From the NCBI GenBank assembly GCA_029941135.1, contig JAPYRI010000010.1, positions 1 to 49,377 on the forward strand: 49,377 nt of DNA, given 5' to 3'. How positions within the stretch are numbered: the first letter of the stretch is position 1; each line of letters starts with the position of its first letter. This DNA comes from Alphaproteobacteria bacterium (GTDB lineage Bacteria; Pseudomonadota; Alphaproteobacteria; JAPYRI01). Shown here one piece after another: positions 24,649 to 32,839 of the stretch. Position numbers and translations under genes: made by a program. Under the pieces are notes generated by a model. It was not told the origin of the DNA. It worked only from the letters and a program-made list of their open reading frames with translations, and made no database searches.

Positions 24649-25341
24649 TTATATCACTTTCATGTTGGCTATTTCGAGGTCCACCCCAACCATCAACTCG
24701 ACTGTCTGTTCGCCTTTATAAGCTTCGACCGAAACTAATAAGTATTCGTTTTTCTTGCCTACTTCTAAATTGCGCCCATAAAGCATGACCTTGTGGAATA
24801 CTTCACCGCATTCGTCGGAGTCCGGATCTTCGTAAACTGATTCTGTAAATTCCACTGGTTCCGCATAGCCCTCCGTCATATCAAACCAAATACGCGAGAA
24901 CTGAGTGCCGTCGTCCAGTTTAAATACTAATGCGCCCAGTTTTCCGCCTTTCGACGTCCATTGCGCCCAGGCCCCATCCCCCTCAGGGTAATAACTTTGG
25001 AAGGGTACAAAGAGGGTCAATTCCTCCACATGTTGATCTTCCATGCCCGCCACAGTCATAACCTGGACCATGATGTCATCGGCAGTGTAGTAGCGATGTA
25101 CATGAGTCGAATCCCCCAGATCCACATACCCTTGGGCAACGATGATCAGCGTTTCCTCGGGAAGTTCGACATGAAGATCGTCCGCGTTCATACGCAGCGG
25201 CAACGTATCAATATCAACTGCAGCGCCAATCCGAAGTCCGAGCGGCGTGGGAAATTCATCCTCTTCGTCAGCTTTGGAAAGCTTGTTCTTTAGGTTACGA
25301 GCGCCGCTCTTAAAGAGTGACTTCATAGCACTGCCCAACAT
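24649..25341 (-). CDS. yjfK: DUF2491 (YjfK-type) cytoplasmic protein
   Basis: This 230-residue protein has no signal peptide or transmembrane helix. A charged N-terminus with LKNKLSKADEEDEFPTPLGL leads into a beta-rich body with WFDMTEGYAEPVEFTESVYE and ending EQTVELMVGVDLEIANMKVI. Length and these features match DUF2491 (E. coli YjfK). Its function is unknown. Position between the ion channel and DUF350 genes fits the established yjf gene set. The start has GGAGAAAAT upstream. The 42-base gap to the channel gene indicates cotranscription. Confidence 0.8.
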   Translation of the reverse strand: MLGSAMKSLFKSGARNLKNKLSKADEEDEFPTPLGLRIGAAVDIDTLPLRMNADDLHVELPEETLIIVAQGYVDLGDSTHVHRYYTADDIMVQVMTVAGMEDQHVEELTLFVPFQSYYPEGDGAWAQWTSKGGKLGALVFKLDDGTQFSRIWFDMTEGYAEPVEFTESVYEDPDSDECGEVFHKVMLYGRNLEVGKKNEYLLVSVEAYKGEQTVELMVGVDLEIANMKVI

Positions 25342-25383
25342 ATTTTCTCCACGATTTTCAGAGTAAAAGTCGTTTTACCGACA

Positions 25384-26445
25384 TCATTGCACGCCCACCG
25401 AGCCCCAATCGATCTGTGCCGGATCGATCCTCTGGGCGGCCATAAAATACAGGATCATGCCGGGACTTACCTGGTGTTCGGACGGAGCGTTCAAGATAAG
25501 GTCATCGCCCAATTCACTTTGGGCGACACCGAACAAGGTCGCGTCATGTTTGTCTTTCATATCCACGAAGAGTGCCCCGTAGGTGACGGACTTGGCGTCC
25601 GCTGGTACTCGAAGACTGAATTGGGTCGGACCTACCAAAGTTGACAGGAGCTGGCTCTGGACCCGACTTGATCCCGGGTCCTGCGCCGACCGTACCATCA
25701 GTTCGATAGAGAGTGAGACATTGCATTCCGCTTGCGGGCAATGGGCTTTTAGAATATTGGCAAAATTCTCTTCGTCAAAATAAGCAACGATATGGGAGCT
25801 GTCATTGACCGCTGCAGCGCCCAGTGCCGCTGCTAATGTCTCATTGTCGTCATGGCCGAGCGAGATGATAAACTTTGCGGTCGCCACAGCGGCACGACGC
25901 ATAATATCCGGTGAGTTCAATGTGGTGCCACGAACGAAGCTGACTTGGTCCGGCATTGGATTTTCTATGTCTTGGGCGGAGCAGAGGACGATTTCGCGCT
26001 CATGTTCACCTTGTCCTCCGCGGATATGATCTACCATCCGCTGGGTGCGGGAGCCATGCCAGCCTAAGATGACTATATGGTCGGTTAATTTTTCGTAGTT
26101 CGCCAATCCACGCAACCTTTTCCTCCATCGGACAGAAATCTGTTGAACAACTTTAGCGATAATCGTTGTAAACAGGGCAATGCCGCCGGGCATTACCCAT
26201 AACACTGTTATAAGGCGCCCCGCTCCGGTAATGGGGGAATAATCCCCATATCCGACGGTTGTCGCTGTGGTTATGTAAAAGTACCAAAATATCTCACTGC
26301 TTGCTACACTTTCGCCACCGACGAGCGCCAGAAGACCCCAAGAAACTAAAGAATGTAAAGCTGTCGCAATAAAGACGGTATCCCAACTTAAGCCTGAAAT
26401 CCGGGCGTAAAGTCTCTTCGCGACCAGCGACAATGTTAGGTACAT
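25384..26445 (-). CDS. Two-helix ion channel with RCK/TrkA-N domain
   Basis: This 353-residue protein has an N-terminal pore module: helix about 24-42, pore loop with the potassium selectivity filter TTATTVGYGDYSP at about 57-69, and helix about 75-97. A soluble Rossmann RCK (TrkA-N) domain follows (about 118-235) with HIVILGWHGSRTQRMVDHI, then a C-terminal regulatory part to 353. This is the layout of MthK-like bacterial potassium channels. Gating by a nucleotide or ion at the RCK domain is known for the family; the ligand here is not known. Its gene is first in the leftward arm of the stress cluster, divergent from DUF2170, and may be controlled by the shared intergenic operator. Confidence 0.88.
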   Translation of the reverse strand: MYLTLSLVAKRLYARISGLSWDTVFIATALHSLVSWGLLALVGGESVASSEIFWYFYITTATTVGYGDYSPITGAGRLITVLWVMPGGIALFTTIIAKVVQQISVRWRKRLRGLANYEKLTDHIVILGWHGSRTQRMVDHIRGGQGEHEREIVLCSAQDIENPMPDQVSFVRGTTLNSPDIMRRAAVATAKFIISLGHDDNETLAAALGAAAVNDSSHIVAYFDEENFANILKAHCPQAECNVSLSIELMVRSAQDPGSSRVQSQLLSTLVGPTQFSLRVPADAKSVTYGALFVDMKDKHDATLFGVAQSELGDDLILNAPSEHQVSPGMILYFMAAQRIDPAQIDWGSVGVQ

Positions 26446-26625
26446 GCCCCTATCCGTTTCAATCCGTGGACACGCTGGGCTTACTTTTTTTCAAATATTT
26501 ACCAGCAGCTAAAACAATCTCAAGGTGTTTATATGGTTACTCATCCATTGGCGCATTACATTTTAGGCATTGCAATTTGTTATACATGTAATACATTACG
26601 TGTAACATAAGAAACAGGTTTATTT
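26446..26625. promoter_or_regulatory. Divergent promoter/operator region of the membrane-stress cluster
   Basis: This AT-rich 180-base region separates the two arms. At 26579-26606 lies a 28-base imperfect dyad: left arm GTTATACATG, right arm TACGTGTAAC, with arm mismatches that are all transitions, and an inner perfect TACATGTA at 26583-26590. A TTGCAA at 26570-26575 could be a -35 element for the rightward arm, with the -10 inside the dyad, so a bound protein would block transcription. The dyad is seen; autoregulation is inferred. Confidence 0.45.
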
Positions 26626-27249
26626 ATGGTGTCAAAAAAGTCATCCTACTACCAGTCAAGGTACCGCGCGCGGTTGCGCGAGTTTGGGTACGTAAAGCGC
26701 GAGATATGGATACCACCTGACTATACGAAGATCTTGAAGGAATGCGAAACGGCGTTAAGGGCCGGTATTATACCGAACATTCCGAAAACTGTAACGGAGA
26801 GACAGATGAGCGAAGACGGAAGTTGGACCACCAAAACACTATACGAAGCGCTCGCCAAATCCGCTCCCGCGGGCGATGGCACGATCGAAGTAGAATTGGC
26901 CGAGGGTACTGATCCGGGCATCCTAATCACCATGATGGAGTTCGGAGACTTACCGCTTCTAATGAGCGTGAGCGGCAGTCAGATCCTTATTGATACGCTG
27001 TTGTGGCAGGTCGATGAGGTCAATGACCCCGCGGCATTCAACGACATGATATTGAGGACCCACAAGCTCCTTCCGTTGTCGACATTTGGAGTTCGGCAAG
27101 GACCGGATGGTAAGGAATACTACGAAATGTTCGGCTCGTTGAGCTCTGGCTCGATATTGGAGTCAGTGTTATTCGAGATCGAGACTCTGGCCGATAATGC
27201 CATGCAGGCCGCCGAGGCCTTTCAATCGGACTTAAAGGATGTCGCCTGA
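26626..27249 (+). CDS. yjfI: DUF2170 (YjfI-type) protein with basic N-terminus
   Basis: This 207-residue protein's main body (about 60-200) matches DUF2170 (YjfI), with WTTKTLYEALAK, EFGDLPLLMSVSGSQILID and EYYEMFGSLSSGS. The N-terminal 45 residues are strongly basic and contain RYRARLREFGYVKREIWIPP. This looks like a ribbon-helix-helix DNA-binding segment (short strand followed by two helices), which would suit a transcriptional autoregulator binding the adjacent dyad. It is the first gene of the rightward arm, 64 bases before PspA. The DUF2170 assignment is fairly sure; DNA binding is inference. A role as a YjfJ/PspA partner is the alternative. Confidence 0.8.
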   Translation: MVSKKSSYYQSRYRARLREFGYVKREIWIPPDYTKILKECETALRAGIIPNIPKTVTERQMSEDGSWTTKTLYEALAKSAPAGDGTIEVELAEGTDPGILITMMEFGDLPLLMSVSGSQILIDTLLWQVDEVNDPAAFNDMILRTHKLLPLSTFGVRQGPDGKEYYEMFGSLSSGSILESVLFEIETLADNAMQAAEAFQSDLKDVA

Positions 27250-27312
27250 CCGGCAAGTCCCGCGATCCCCGACACAACCATCCGGCAGCATCCGACGAAG
27301 GAGTGAGACAAC

Positions 27313-28005
27313 ATGAGTATTTGGGCAAAAATCGCGACGGCCGTCCGCGGTGGAGCGACCGAGGCTGGCGAAGCTTTTATCGATCATCAAGCGCTACGTA
27401 TTCTGGACCAGGAAATTCGGGAGGCTGATGGCGAACTCGGTAAATCGAAGGATGCCCTGGCAGGCATCATCGCCAAACGGAAATTGGCCGATAAAAAAGT
27501 TGAAAGTCTGAAATCGTCATTTTCGGAGTATGAGGGCTATGCGATGCAGGCGCTCGATAAAGGCGATGAGGCGCTGGCAACCGAGATCGCTGAAAAAATT
27601 GCCGGTCTAGAGACTGAATTGATGGGGGAAGAAGGCGTCGCCAAATCGTTTGTTGACAGTGAATCGCAACTTCGCAAAGCGGTTGCCCAGACCGAATCTA
27701 ATTTAAAACGGCTCAAACAGCAGGTCGATACCGTCAAGGCGACCGAAACCGTGCAAAAAGCGCAGGCCGCCGTGGCGGCACGGCATTCAGGTGCGGGCTC
27801 GAGCATGCGCAGCGCATTAGATAGCCTAGACAGGCTGAAAAACAAACAGGCTGAACGGTCCGCGAGACTTGAGGCAGCCAGTGAGTTAGCGGGGTCCACC
27901 GAGGAAGTCAGCCTCGACGACAAGTTGAAAGCTGCGGGCATCATCGACGGTGGCGCCAGCGGTGGCGACGTGCTGGCGCGACTGAAGGCAAAACGAAGCG
28001 GCTAG
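27313..28005 (+). CDS. yjfJ: PspA/IM30-family membrane-stress protein (YjfJ-type)
   Basis: This 230-residue protein is almost wholly alpha-helical with long heptad-rich coiled coils (about 25-175), starting MSIWAKIATAVRGGATEAGE as an amphipathic membrane-binding helix. The C-terminus has a separate small motif, LDDKLKAAGIIDGGASGGDV, ending LARLKAKRSG, as in YjfJ-type and not classical PspA. ESCRT-III-like PspA proteins polymerise on damaged inner membrane and protect the proton gradient. A GGAGTGAGA site precedes the ATG. The ATP-grasp gene follows after 35 bases. Confidence 0.88.
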   Translation: MSIWAKIATAVRGGATEAGEAFIDHQALRILDQEIREADGELGKSKDALAGIIAKRKLADKKVESLKSSFSEYEGYAMQALDKGDEALATEIAEKIAGLETELMGEEGVAKSFVDSESQLRKAVAQTESNLKRLKQQVDTVKATETVQKAQAAVAARHSGAGSSMRSALDSLDRLKNKQAERSARLEAASELAGSTEEVSLDDKLKAAGIIDGGASGGDVLARLKAKRSG

Positions 28006-28040
28006 AGAACTGGAAAACACTGCCGGTTTGGGCTGCCGCC

Positions 28041-29201
28041 ATGCACCGCATTCCTGTTGTCGAACGGCCGGATTTAAAGAAGACGGCCTTGGAGCATGGG
28101 TACGAATATCGCACTGATGTTGGAATTCCCTATTGGGACGAGACCGCCTATTACCGGTTCACCTTGCGACAAATTGAGAAAGGTATCGAAAAGCCTGCCC
28201 AAGAGATCAATGAAATGTGTTTCCAGTTATTGGACCGCGCGCTGGCGGACGAGTCAATTTTTCACAAACTGCGTATCCCCAAAGCTTATTGGAGTTATGT
28301 AGCGGACAGTTGGCGCAACCGGGAAAAGGATCTCTATGGCCGTCTGGATTTTTCATACGGCGGTGCTGGGGACGCCAAATTACTGGAATATAACGCCGAC
28401 ACTCCGACCACCCTCTACGAGTCGGCGATCTTTCAATGGGTCTGGTTCGAAGAGGCTAAAGCGTCCGGTCTCATATCACAAGACTGCGACCAATTTGCCG
28501 AGCTCCATGAAGACTTGGTTACCGCGTTCCGGACAATGGGGATCGACGGATTATTACATTTAGCCTGCCTTCGCGACATCGAGGACGATCGAGAGACCGT
28601 CAGATATCTTGAAGAATGTGCCCAGGAAGCCGGCCTGGAGACACAATTTCTCTCCATGAGAGATATCGGCATCGACGCACGCGAGCGGTTTACCGACCTT
28701 GATGACCGGGTCATTACAACCCTGTTCAAACTCTACCCCTGGGAATGGGTAATGGAAGAAGAGTTCGGTCGTTACCTGGTCACCAGTGGCGTACGTTTTT
28801 TAGAGCCGCCCTGGAAGGCCATCCTGTCAAACAAAGGCCTTTTGCCGCTGTTATGGGAAATGTTCGAGGGGCATCCTAATTTGTTGCCGGCTTATTTTGA
28901 AAGTGACTTCAGGGCCGGCGCTCTGTCGGACAGTTATGTCAGAAAACCCCTATTTTCGCGCCAAGGCGCAAATATCGAGATCGTGCGGGACGGCAAATCA
29001 TTGTCCAGCAATGACGGGCCTTATGGAGGGGAAGGTCACATCGTGCAGTCCTTTCATCCGCTTCCGGAATTTGACGGCAAATTTCCGTTAGTTGGGTGCT
29101 GGATGATTGCAGGTCGGCCGGCGGGGTTATCTATTCGGGAAGGTAGATCTCTCATAACCGGCGAAGATGCGAATTTTGTTCCTCACGTAATTCTAAATTG
29201 A
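28041..29201 (+). CDS. yjfC: Glutathionylspermidine synthase-like ATP-grasp ligase (YjfC/YgiC-type)
   Basis: At 386 residues this has the length of E. coli YjfC/YgiC, i.e. the synthetase domain only, without the CHAP amidase domain of bifunctional GspS. Landmarks are YGRLDFSYGGAGDAKLLEYN then ADTPTTLYESAIFQW (substrate and metal-binding region), and a C-terminal ATP-grasp part with LFSRQGANIEIV and DGPYGGEGHIVQSFHPLP. Family members form an amide bond between a carboxylate and an amine using ATP; GspS joins glutathione to spermidine. The substrate of YjfC-type enzymes is unproven. Here a decarboxylase of the carboxynorspermidine type follows, offering a possible amine source. No lipid or membrane segment is seen, so it is cytoplasmic. 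Confidence 0.87.
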   Translation: MHRIPVVERPDLKKTALEHGYEYRTDVGIPYWDETAYYRFTLRQIEKGIEKPAQEINEMCFQLLDRALADESIFHKLRIPKAYWSYVADSWRNREKDLYGRLDFSYGGAGDAKLLEYNADTPTTLYESAIFQWVWFEEAKASGLISQDCDQFAELHEDLVTAFRTMGIDGLLHLACLRDIEDDRETVRYLEECAQEAGLETQFLSMRDIGIDARERFTDLDDRVITTLFKLYPWEWVMEEEFGRYLVTSGVRFLEPPWKAILSNKGLLPLLWEMFEGHPNLLPAYFESDFRAGALSDSYVRKPLFSRQGANIEIVRDGKSLSSNDGPYGGEGHIVQSFHPLPEFDGKFPLVGCWMIAGRPAGLSIREGRSLITGEDANFVPHVILN

Positions 29202-29334
29202 AAATATTGATATGTGCTGGGTGATATTTCCTTTTGCCCATGTGGGTAGATTTTGAATTATATTGCTGCACAATAACGACGAAGAGCCGCGAGCATAACA
29301 ACGCTCTAGCCACAAATTAAAGGGAGGCGCACCT

Positions 29335-30492
29335 GTGGCGGACAAAATCAATACGCCGGGGTTCGTGACTAACGAAAAAACCCTGCATAAAGACCTCACG
29401 TTGCTGCGGAAGGTCGCGGATCAAGCATCCTGCAAGCTGCTATATTCGACCAAGGCATGTTCACTCTCGGCGGTGCTTCGTATTGTCAATCGAAAGGTCG
29501 ATGGATTCGCCTGCAGCTCACCGTTCGAGCTCCACCTGGTTGACCAATTACGGAACAGCAATTGTTCTCTGCACTTGGTAAGTCCGTTGATTAGCAAAGA
29601 AACCCTGGAAGAATTCGGCGAACGCCTCGATTACCTCACTTTTAATTCATTCTCCCAGTGGAAACTTCTGAACAGCAGAGTTTCGGCTGAGACCAAGGCT
29701 GGGCTACGTGTAAACCCGCAGCTATCCTTCGTCTCCGATCCCCGATACGATCCCTGCCGGCAGAATTCGAAACTCGGCGTACCGATCCACAAATTGGCAG
29801 AGCTCTTCGATACCGAGCCCAACAGTCTTCGCGGGATCTCTGGCCTTCATTTTCACAACAATTGTGAAGGGTCCGATTTCGCCGGCCTCCTCGCGACAGC
29901 ACGGCACATCCAAGATGTCATCCCGAAAGTTTTGCATCAGGTCGATTGGATTAACATGGGTGGCGGCTATCTGTTTAATCAGGCTCACGATTATGCTGAT
30001 TTTTACGAGGCAGTCGCAATCTTCCGCGAGTCCTTCGGCCTAGAGGTGTTTATTGAACCCGGCGCCTCGGTTGTGCGGCAGTGTGGAACGATTGAAGCGA
30101 CAGTCCATGATATTTTCGAAAGCGACGATATTCAGATCGCGATCGTCGACACGACCGTAAATCACATGCCGGAGGTTTTTGAATTTCAGTTCGAACCCGA
30201 CGTTTTGGGGCACGTTGAGGGCGGCCTCCACTCCTATATCCTTGCCGGCTGCACCTGCCTAGCCGGGGATGTATTCGGACATTACTCGTTCGATAGTGCC
30301 TTGACAGTTGGCTCCAAAATCACCTTTCTCAACATGGGCGCCTACACAATGTCCAAATCACACCGGTTCAATGGGGTAAGTTTGCCGACCCTTTACGTAC
30401 GCAGTTTCGACGGCTCCCTCGACAAAGTCCGGACCGACAGTTTTGACGAATTTGCAAAAAATATGGGGATCCCCAACGTTGCAGTTACTTGA
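29335..30492 (+). CDS. PLP-dependent decarboxylase, carboxynorspermidine decarboxylase-like (NspC type)
   Basis: This 385-residue fold-type III (alanine-racemase-like) enzyme starts at GTG with GGGAGG upstream. The N-terminal lysine that binds PLP is in LLYSTKACSLSAVL. Other landmarks are GLRVNPQLSF, KLGVP, the NspC-type GLHFHNNCEGSDF, WINMGGGYLF and EPGASVVRQCG. The C-terminal CTCLAGD holds the cysteine and aspartate that complete the active site across the dimer. These agree better with carboxynorspermidine/carboxyspermidine decarboxylase than with ornithine, arginine or diaminopimelate decarboxylase. It should release a polyamine such as norspermidine or spermidine. No carboxynorspermidine dehydrogenase gene is adjacent, so the actual substrate is open. 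A 133-base AT-rich gap before it may hold its own promoter. Confidence 0.8.
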   Translation: MADKINTPGFVTNEKTLHKDLTLLRKVADQASCKLLYSTKACSLSAVLRIVNRKVDGFACSSPFELHLVDQLRNSNCSLHLVSPLISKETLEEFGERLDYLTFNSFSQWKLLNSRVSAETKAGLRVNPQLSFVSDPRYDPCRQNSKLGVPIHKLAELFDTEPNSLRGISGLHFHNNCEGSDFAGLLATARHIQDVIPKVLHQVDWINMGGGYLFNQAHDYADFYEAVAIFRESFGLEVFIEPGASVVRQCGTIEATVHDIFESDDIQIAIVDTTVNHMPEVFEFQFEPDVLGHVEGGLHSYILAGCTCLAGDVFGHYSFDSALTVGSKITFLNMGAYTMSKSHRFNGVSLPTLYVRSFDGSLDKVRTDSFDEFAKNMGIPNVAVT

Positions 30493-31837
30493 AAAATCCA
30501 TCACGATTCCTGCCGCGCCCGGACATCGTGGGCTGATTGAACATATACAGAAAGCCGTGTCGTTTAGGTTCGCCGCGGGGGAAATTCCTGTTCGCCTGGC
30601 TATCGTGTCGATCGACGATAGCAACTATATTTGCGAGGTCGGCTTTTTGGACCGATCGGACATTGCCGTCGAAAATGACGACAACTCTATATTCGAACTG
30701 AAGCGGCGGGACGGCACAACGGCGGAGCAGTTTAACGCCGTCTATATCGTACCGACCGGCATCGGCGCGGAGGTCGGGGGCCACGCGGGCGATGCGACTT
30801 CGGCCGCATTGCTCTTGGCGTCTTGTTGCGATCAATTGATCACTCATCCGAATGTGGTGAACGCCAGTGACATAAACGAAATGCCAGCCAATGCATTCTA
30901 TGTGGAGGGTAGCGTTCTAAGCCGGCTGCTGATGGGGGCCATCGGATTGGAACCAGTGCGGGCTAATCGCCTAGCCGTCGTTTTTGATTCGCAAACAGAT
31001 CCGATGATCGAGAACTTAGTCTTAAACACAGTAGAAGCGGCGCGGGCCACATACGGACTTAATTGTACCGGCATCTATAAGCTTGACCCGCCGTTGGAAC
31101 TGACCGCCTCGTCCTCCGCGGCGGGCCGGGCAGTAGGCTCGGGCCGGGGCGTCGACCGCCTCTTTGATTTGCTCAGAGAGACAGCTGATGACCACGACGC
31201 TGTCGCTATCTCATCGCTCGTAACTGTGCCCGATGGTTTCCACGAACTGTATTTTAAAAGCGCTGGATCCATGATCAATCCTTGGGGCGGAATCGAAGCA
31301 ATGCTGACCCACGCGGTATCCCATTGCTTTAACATACCTTCGGCACACGCTCCGATGATGGAATCCCGGGAGATCCTCAACGAGGACCCCGGCCCCGTCG
31401 ATCCACGTATGGCGGCAGAAGCCATCTCGTCATCATTTCTTCAATGTGTCTTGAAAGGGCTAAAACAATCACCTCGAATTGTTGTTGGGCACGACCAGAT
31501 GGCTGCGGGTGATGTATTGACGGTCCGGGATGTATCTTGCCTGATCATCCCGGAGGGATGCATCGGCCTGCCGACGCTTGCGGCCCTCGAACAAGGAATC
31601 CCTGTCATTGCTGTCCGCGAGGGTAGTGGTCTTATGGCTGGCGAGCTAAGCGTGCTGCCGTGGCGAGACGATCAGCTTTTTATTGCAGAGAATTACTGGG
31701 AGGCCGCCGGTATTATGAGTGCGCTCCGGGCAGGGATCACGCCCGGCTCAGTCAGAAGACCACTTAACAAATTAGAAGTGAAAACTTGGCGAAAATCAAA
31801 CTCGCCGGCACTTAAGCAAGGAAATTCAGCTGATTAG
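30443..31837 (+). CDS. DUF3326-family protein
   Basis: The frame from ATG 30443 encodes 464 residues and overlaps the decarboxylase gene by 50 bases. A TTG at 30479 would reduce the overlap to 14 bases and is an equally possible start. The central part carries YIVPTGIGAEVGGHAGDATS then AALLLASCCDQLITHPNVVN, which is the hallmark of DUF3326, a family best known from cyanobacteria and plants. C-terminal segments IIPEGCIGLPTLAALEQGIP and VIAVREGSGLM resemble a nucleotide-sugar or small-molecule-binding fold. It has no signal peptide or transmembrane helix. The reaction is unknown. Tight overlap with the decarboxylase implies coupled translation and a shared pathway. Confidence 0.75.
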   Translation: MTNLQKIWGSPTLQLLEKSITIPAAPGHRGLIEHIQKAVSFRFAAGEIPVRLAIVSIDDSNYICEVGFLDRSDIAVENDDNSIFELKRRDGTTAEQFNAVYIVPTGIGAEVGGHAGDATSAALLLASCCDQLITHPNVVNASDINEMPANAFYVEGSVLSRLLMGAIGLEPVRANRLAVVFDSQTDPMIENLVLNTVEAARATYGLNCTGIYKLDPPLELTASSSAAGRAVGSGRGVDRLFDLLRETADDHDAVAISSLVTVPDGFHELYFKSAGSMINPWGGIEAMLTHAVSHCFNIPSAHAPMMESREILNEDPGPVDPRMAAEAISSSFLQCVLKGLKQSPRIVVGHDQMAAGDVLTVRDVSCLIIPEGCIGLPTLAALEQGIPVIAVREGSGLMAGELSVLPWRDDQLFIAENYWEAAGIMSALRAGITPGSVRRPLNKLEVKTWRKSNSPALKQGNSAD

Positions 31838-31867
31838 AGACATTGGGGTCAGTCAACTTAAAGGGTG

Positions 31868-31881
31868 CTGTCACGTTAAGT
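31868..31881. repeat. Outer end of IS30 remnant, copy 2
   Basis: CTGTCACGTTAAGT lies 20 bases beyond the IS30 stop codon, where the terminal inverted repeat is expected. The identical 14-mer at 14743-14756 supports it being an IS end. The matching left end is absent. Confidence 0.45.
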
Positions 31882-31900
31882 TGAGTTAGAAGCTGCGGGC

Positions 31901-32005
31901 TCAATTGGGCAACGCAACACATGCATTAAATCGTTCTGCTGGTGTTTCGTATTCTAGTGTCTTGCGCGGTCGCTCGTTCAGCTGGCGGGCCACTTTGTTC
32001 AAGGC
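31901..32005 (-). pseudogene. IS30 transposase C-terminal fragment
   Basis: On the minus strand the frame reads NKVARQLNERPRKTLEYETP then AERFNACVALPN and a stop (31901-31903), the last 33 or so residues of an IS30 transposase. The same terminus is present in the remnant at 1-560. It is joined, in a different frame, directly to a truncated flavoenzyme gene, so an insertion followed by deletion of most of the element is likely. Confidence 0.8.
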
Positions 32006-32839
32006 CGGAAAACAGATTGAGAACATGGGCGCCGGGGACGGCCAACACTGCCGCATCAGTTATCATGGTCTCCACCGCCCCGTGGCGGTTCACATCAACT
32101 TCGACACGATCCTCAAACACCCGCAACTGTTGGGCGATGACATTAAAGTTAAACTTTGTGCCTTCGTCGGCAACAAGATGTTCGCCGAGCGAGCGGGTTA
32201 GCTGGCCAACACCGCGCTCCTCGAACGCCCACCAACGATCGGCACCCCAGGTGAGGCGGCTTGCGACCAACCACAGCAACCAGGCGAGCGAATAATCCTC
32301 CTCGCCATAGCCGCAAAATAACGACAGACAAGGTTCAAGGAAATATTCGACAAACTTTGGCGAATGTTCCCGAAAATACTCGCACGCGTTCTGTTCATCA
32401 AACTTCGCGGCGGTTACCGGATCCCGCGGGTCGCACGCGGCCAATTGTTTGAGCATTTGCGGCACGACCTTCGCCAACGCCAGTTTCTCTTTGACCGGGA
32501 TGACGCTGGATTTGATTGCTTCAAGAATATTGAAGTCGTTGAAGGGTATAATCCCTTTGTCCTTCGACAGCACGTGGTAGCGGGGTAGGTTTTCCAGAAA
32601 TTCGACGCGCGGCTATGTGTCGTAAATGCCGAGCGCTTTGGCGAGTTCGATCAGGTTATCCTCGGAGCCGATGAACCCCTCGGCGCCGCGTTGCACACAT
32701 ATCCCGTTCCACTTGAATGAGCGGCACCGGCCCCGGCATCTTCGTTCTTCTCTAGGAGGACGACTTCTTGTCTGTTCTTACGCAAGGTCCAAGCGGCCGA
32801 CATGCCCGCCATACCGCCGCCGATAACAACCGTTTTCAT
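32006..32839 (-). pseudogene. Broken FAD-dependent amine-oxidase/desaturase-like gene
   Basis: It starts with MKTVVIGGGMAGMSAAWTLR, the FAD-binding GxGxxG fold, and VVLLEKNEDAGAG. Near 32700 the frame shifts; the continuing frame reads QRGAEGFIGSEDNLIELAKA, then meets an in-frame stop at 32613-32615. It then continues FLENLPRYHVLSKDKG and onward for about 190 residues to AAVLAVPGAHVLNLFSGLEQ, where IS30 sequence takes over. Three independent lesions (frameshift, stop, 3' truncation) make it non-functional. The layout is that of flavin-containing amine oxidase/protoporphyrinogen-oxidase-like proteins; the exact activity is unknown. The start codon directly follows the E1-beta stop (TAGATG), so it was translationally coupled to the oxoacid dehydrogenase genes. 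Confidence 0.75.
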
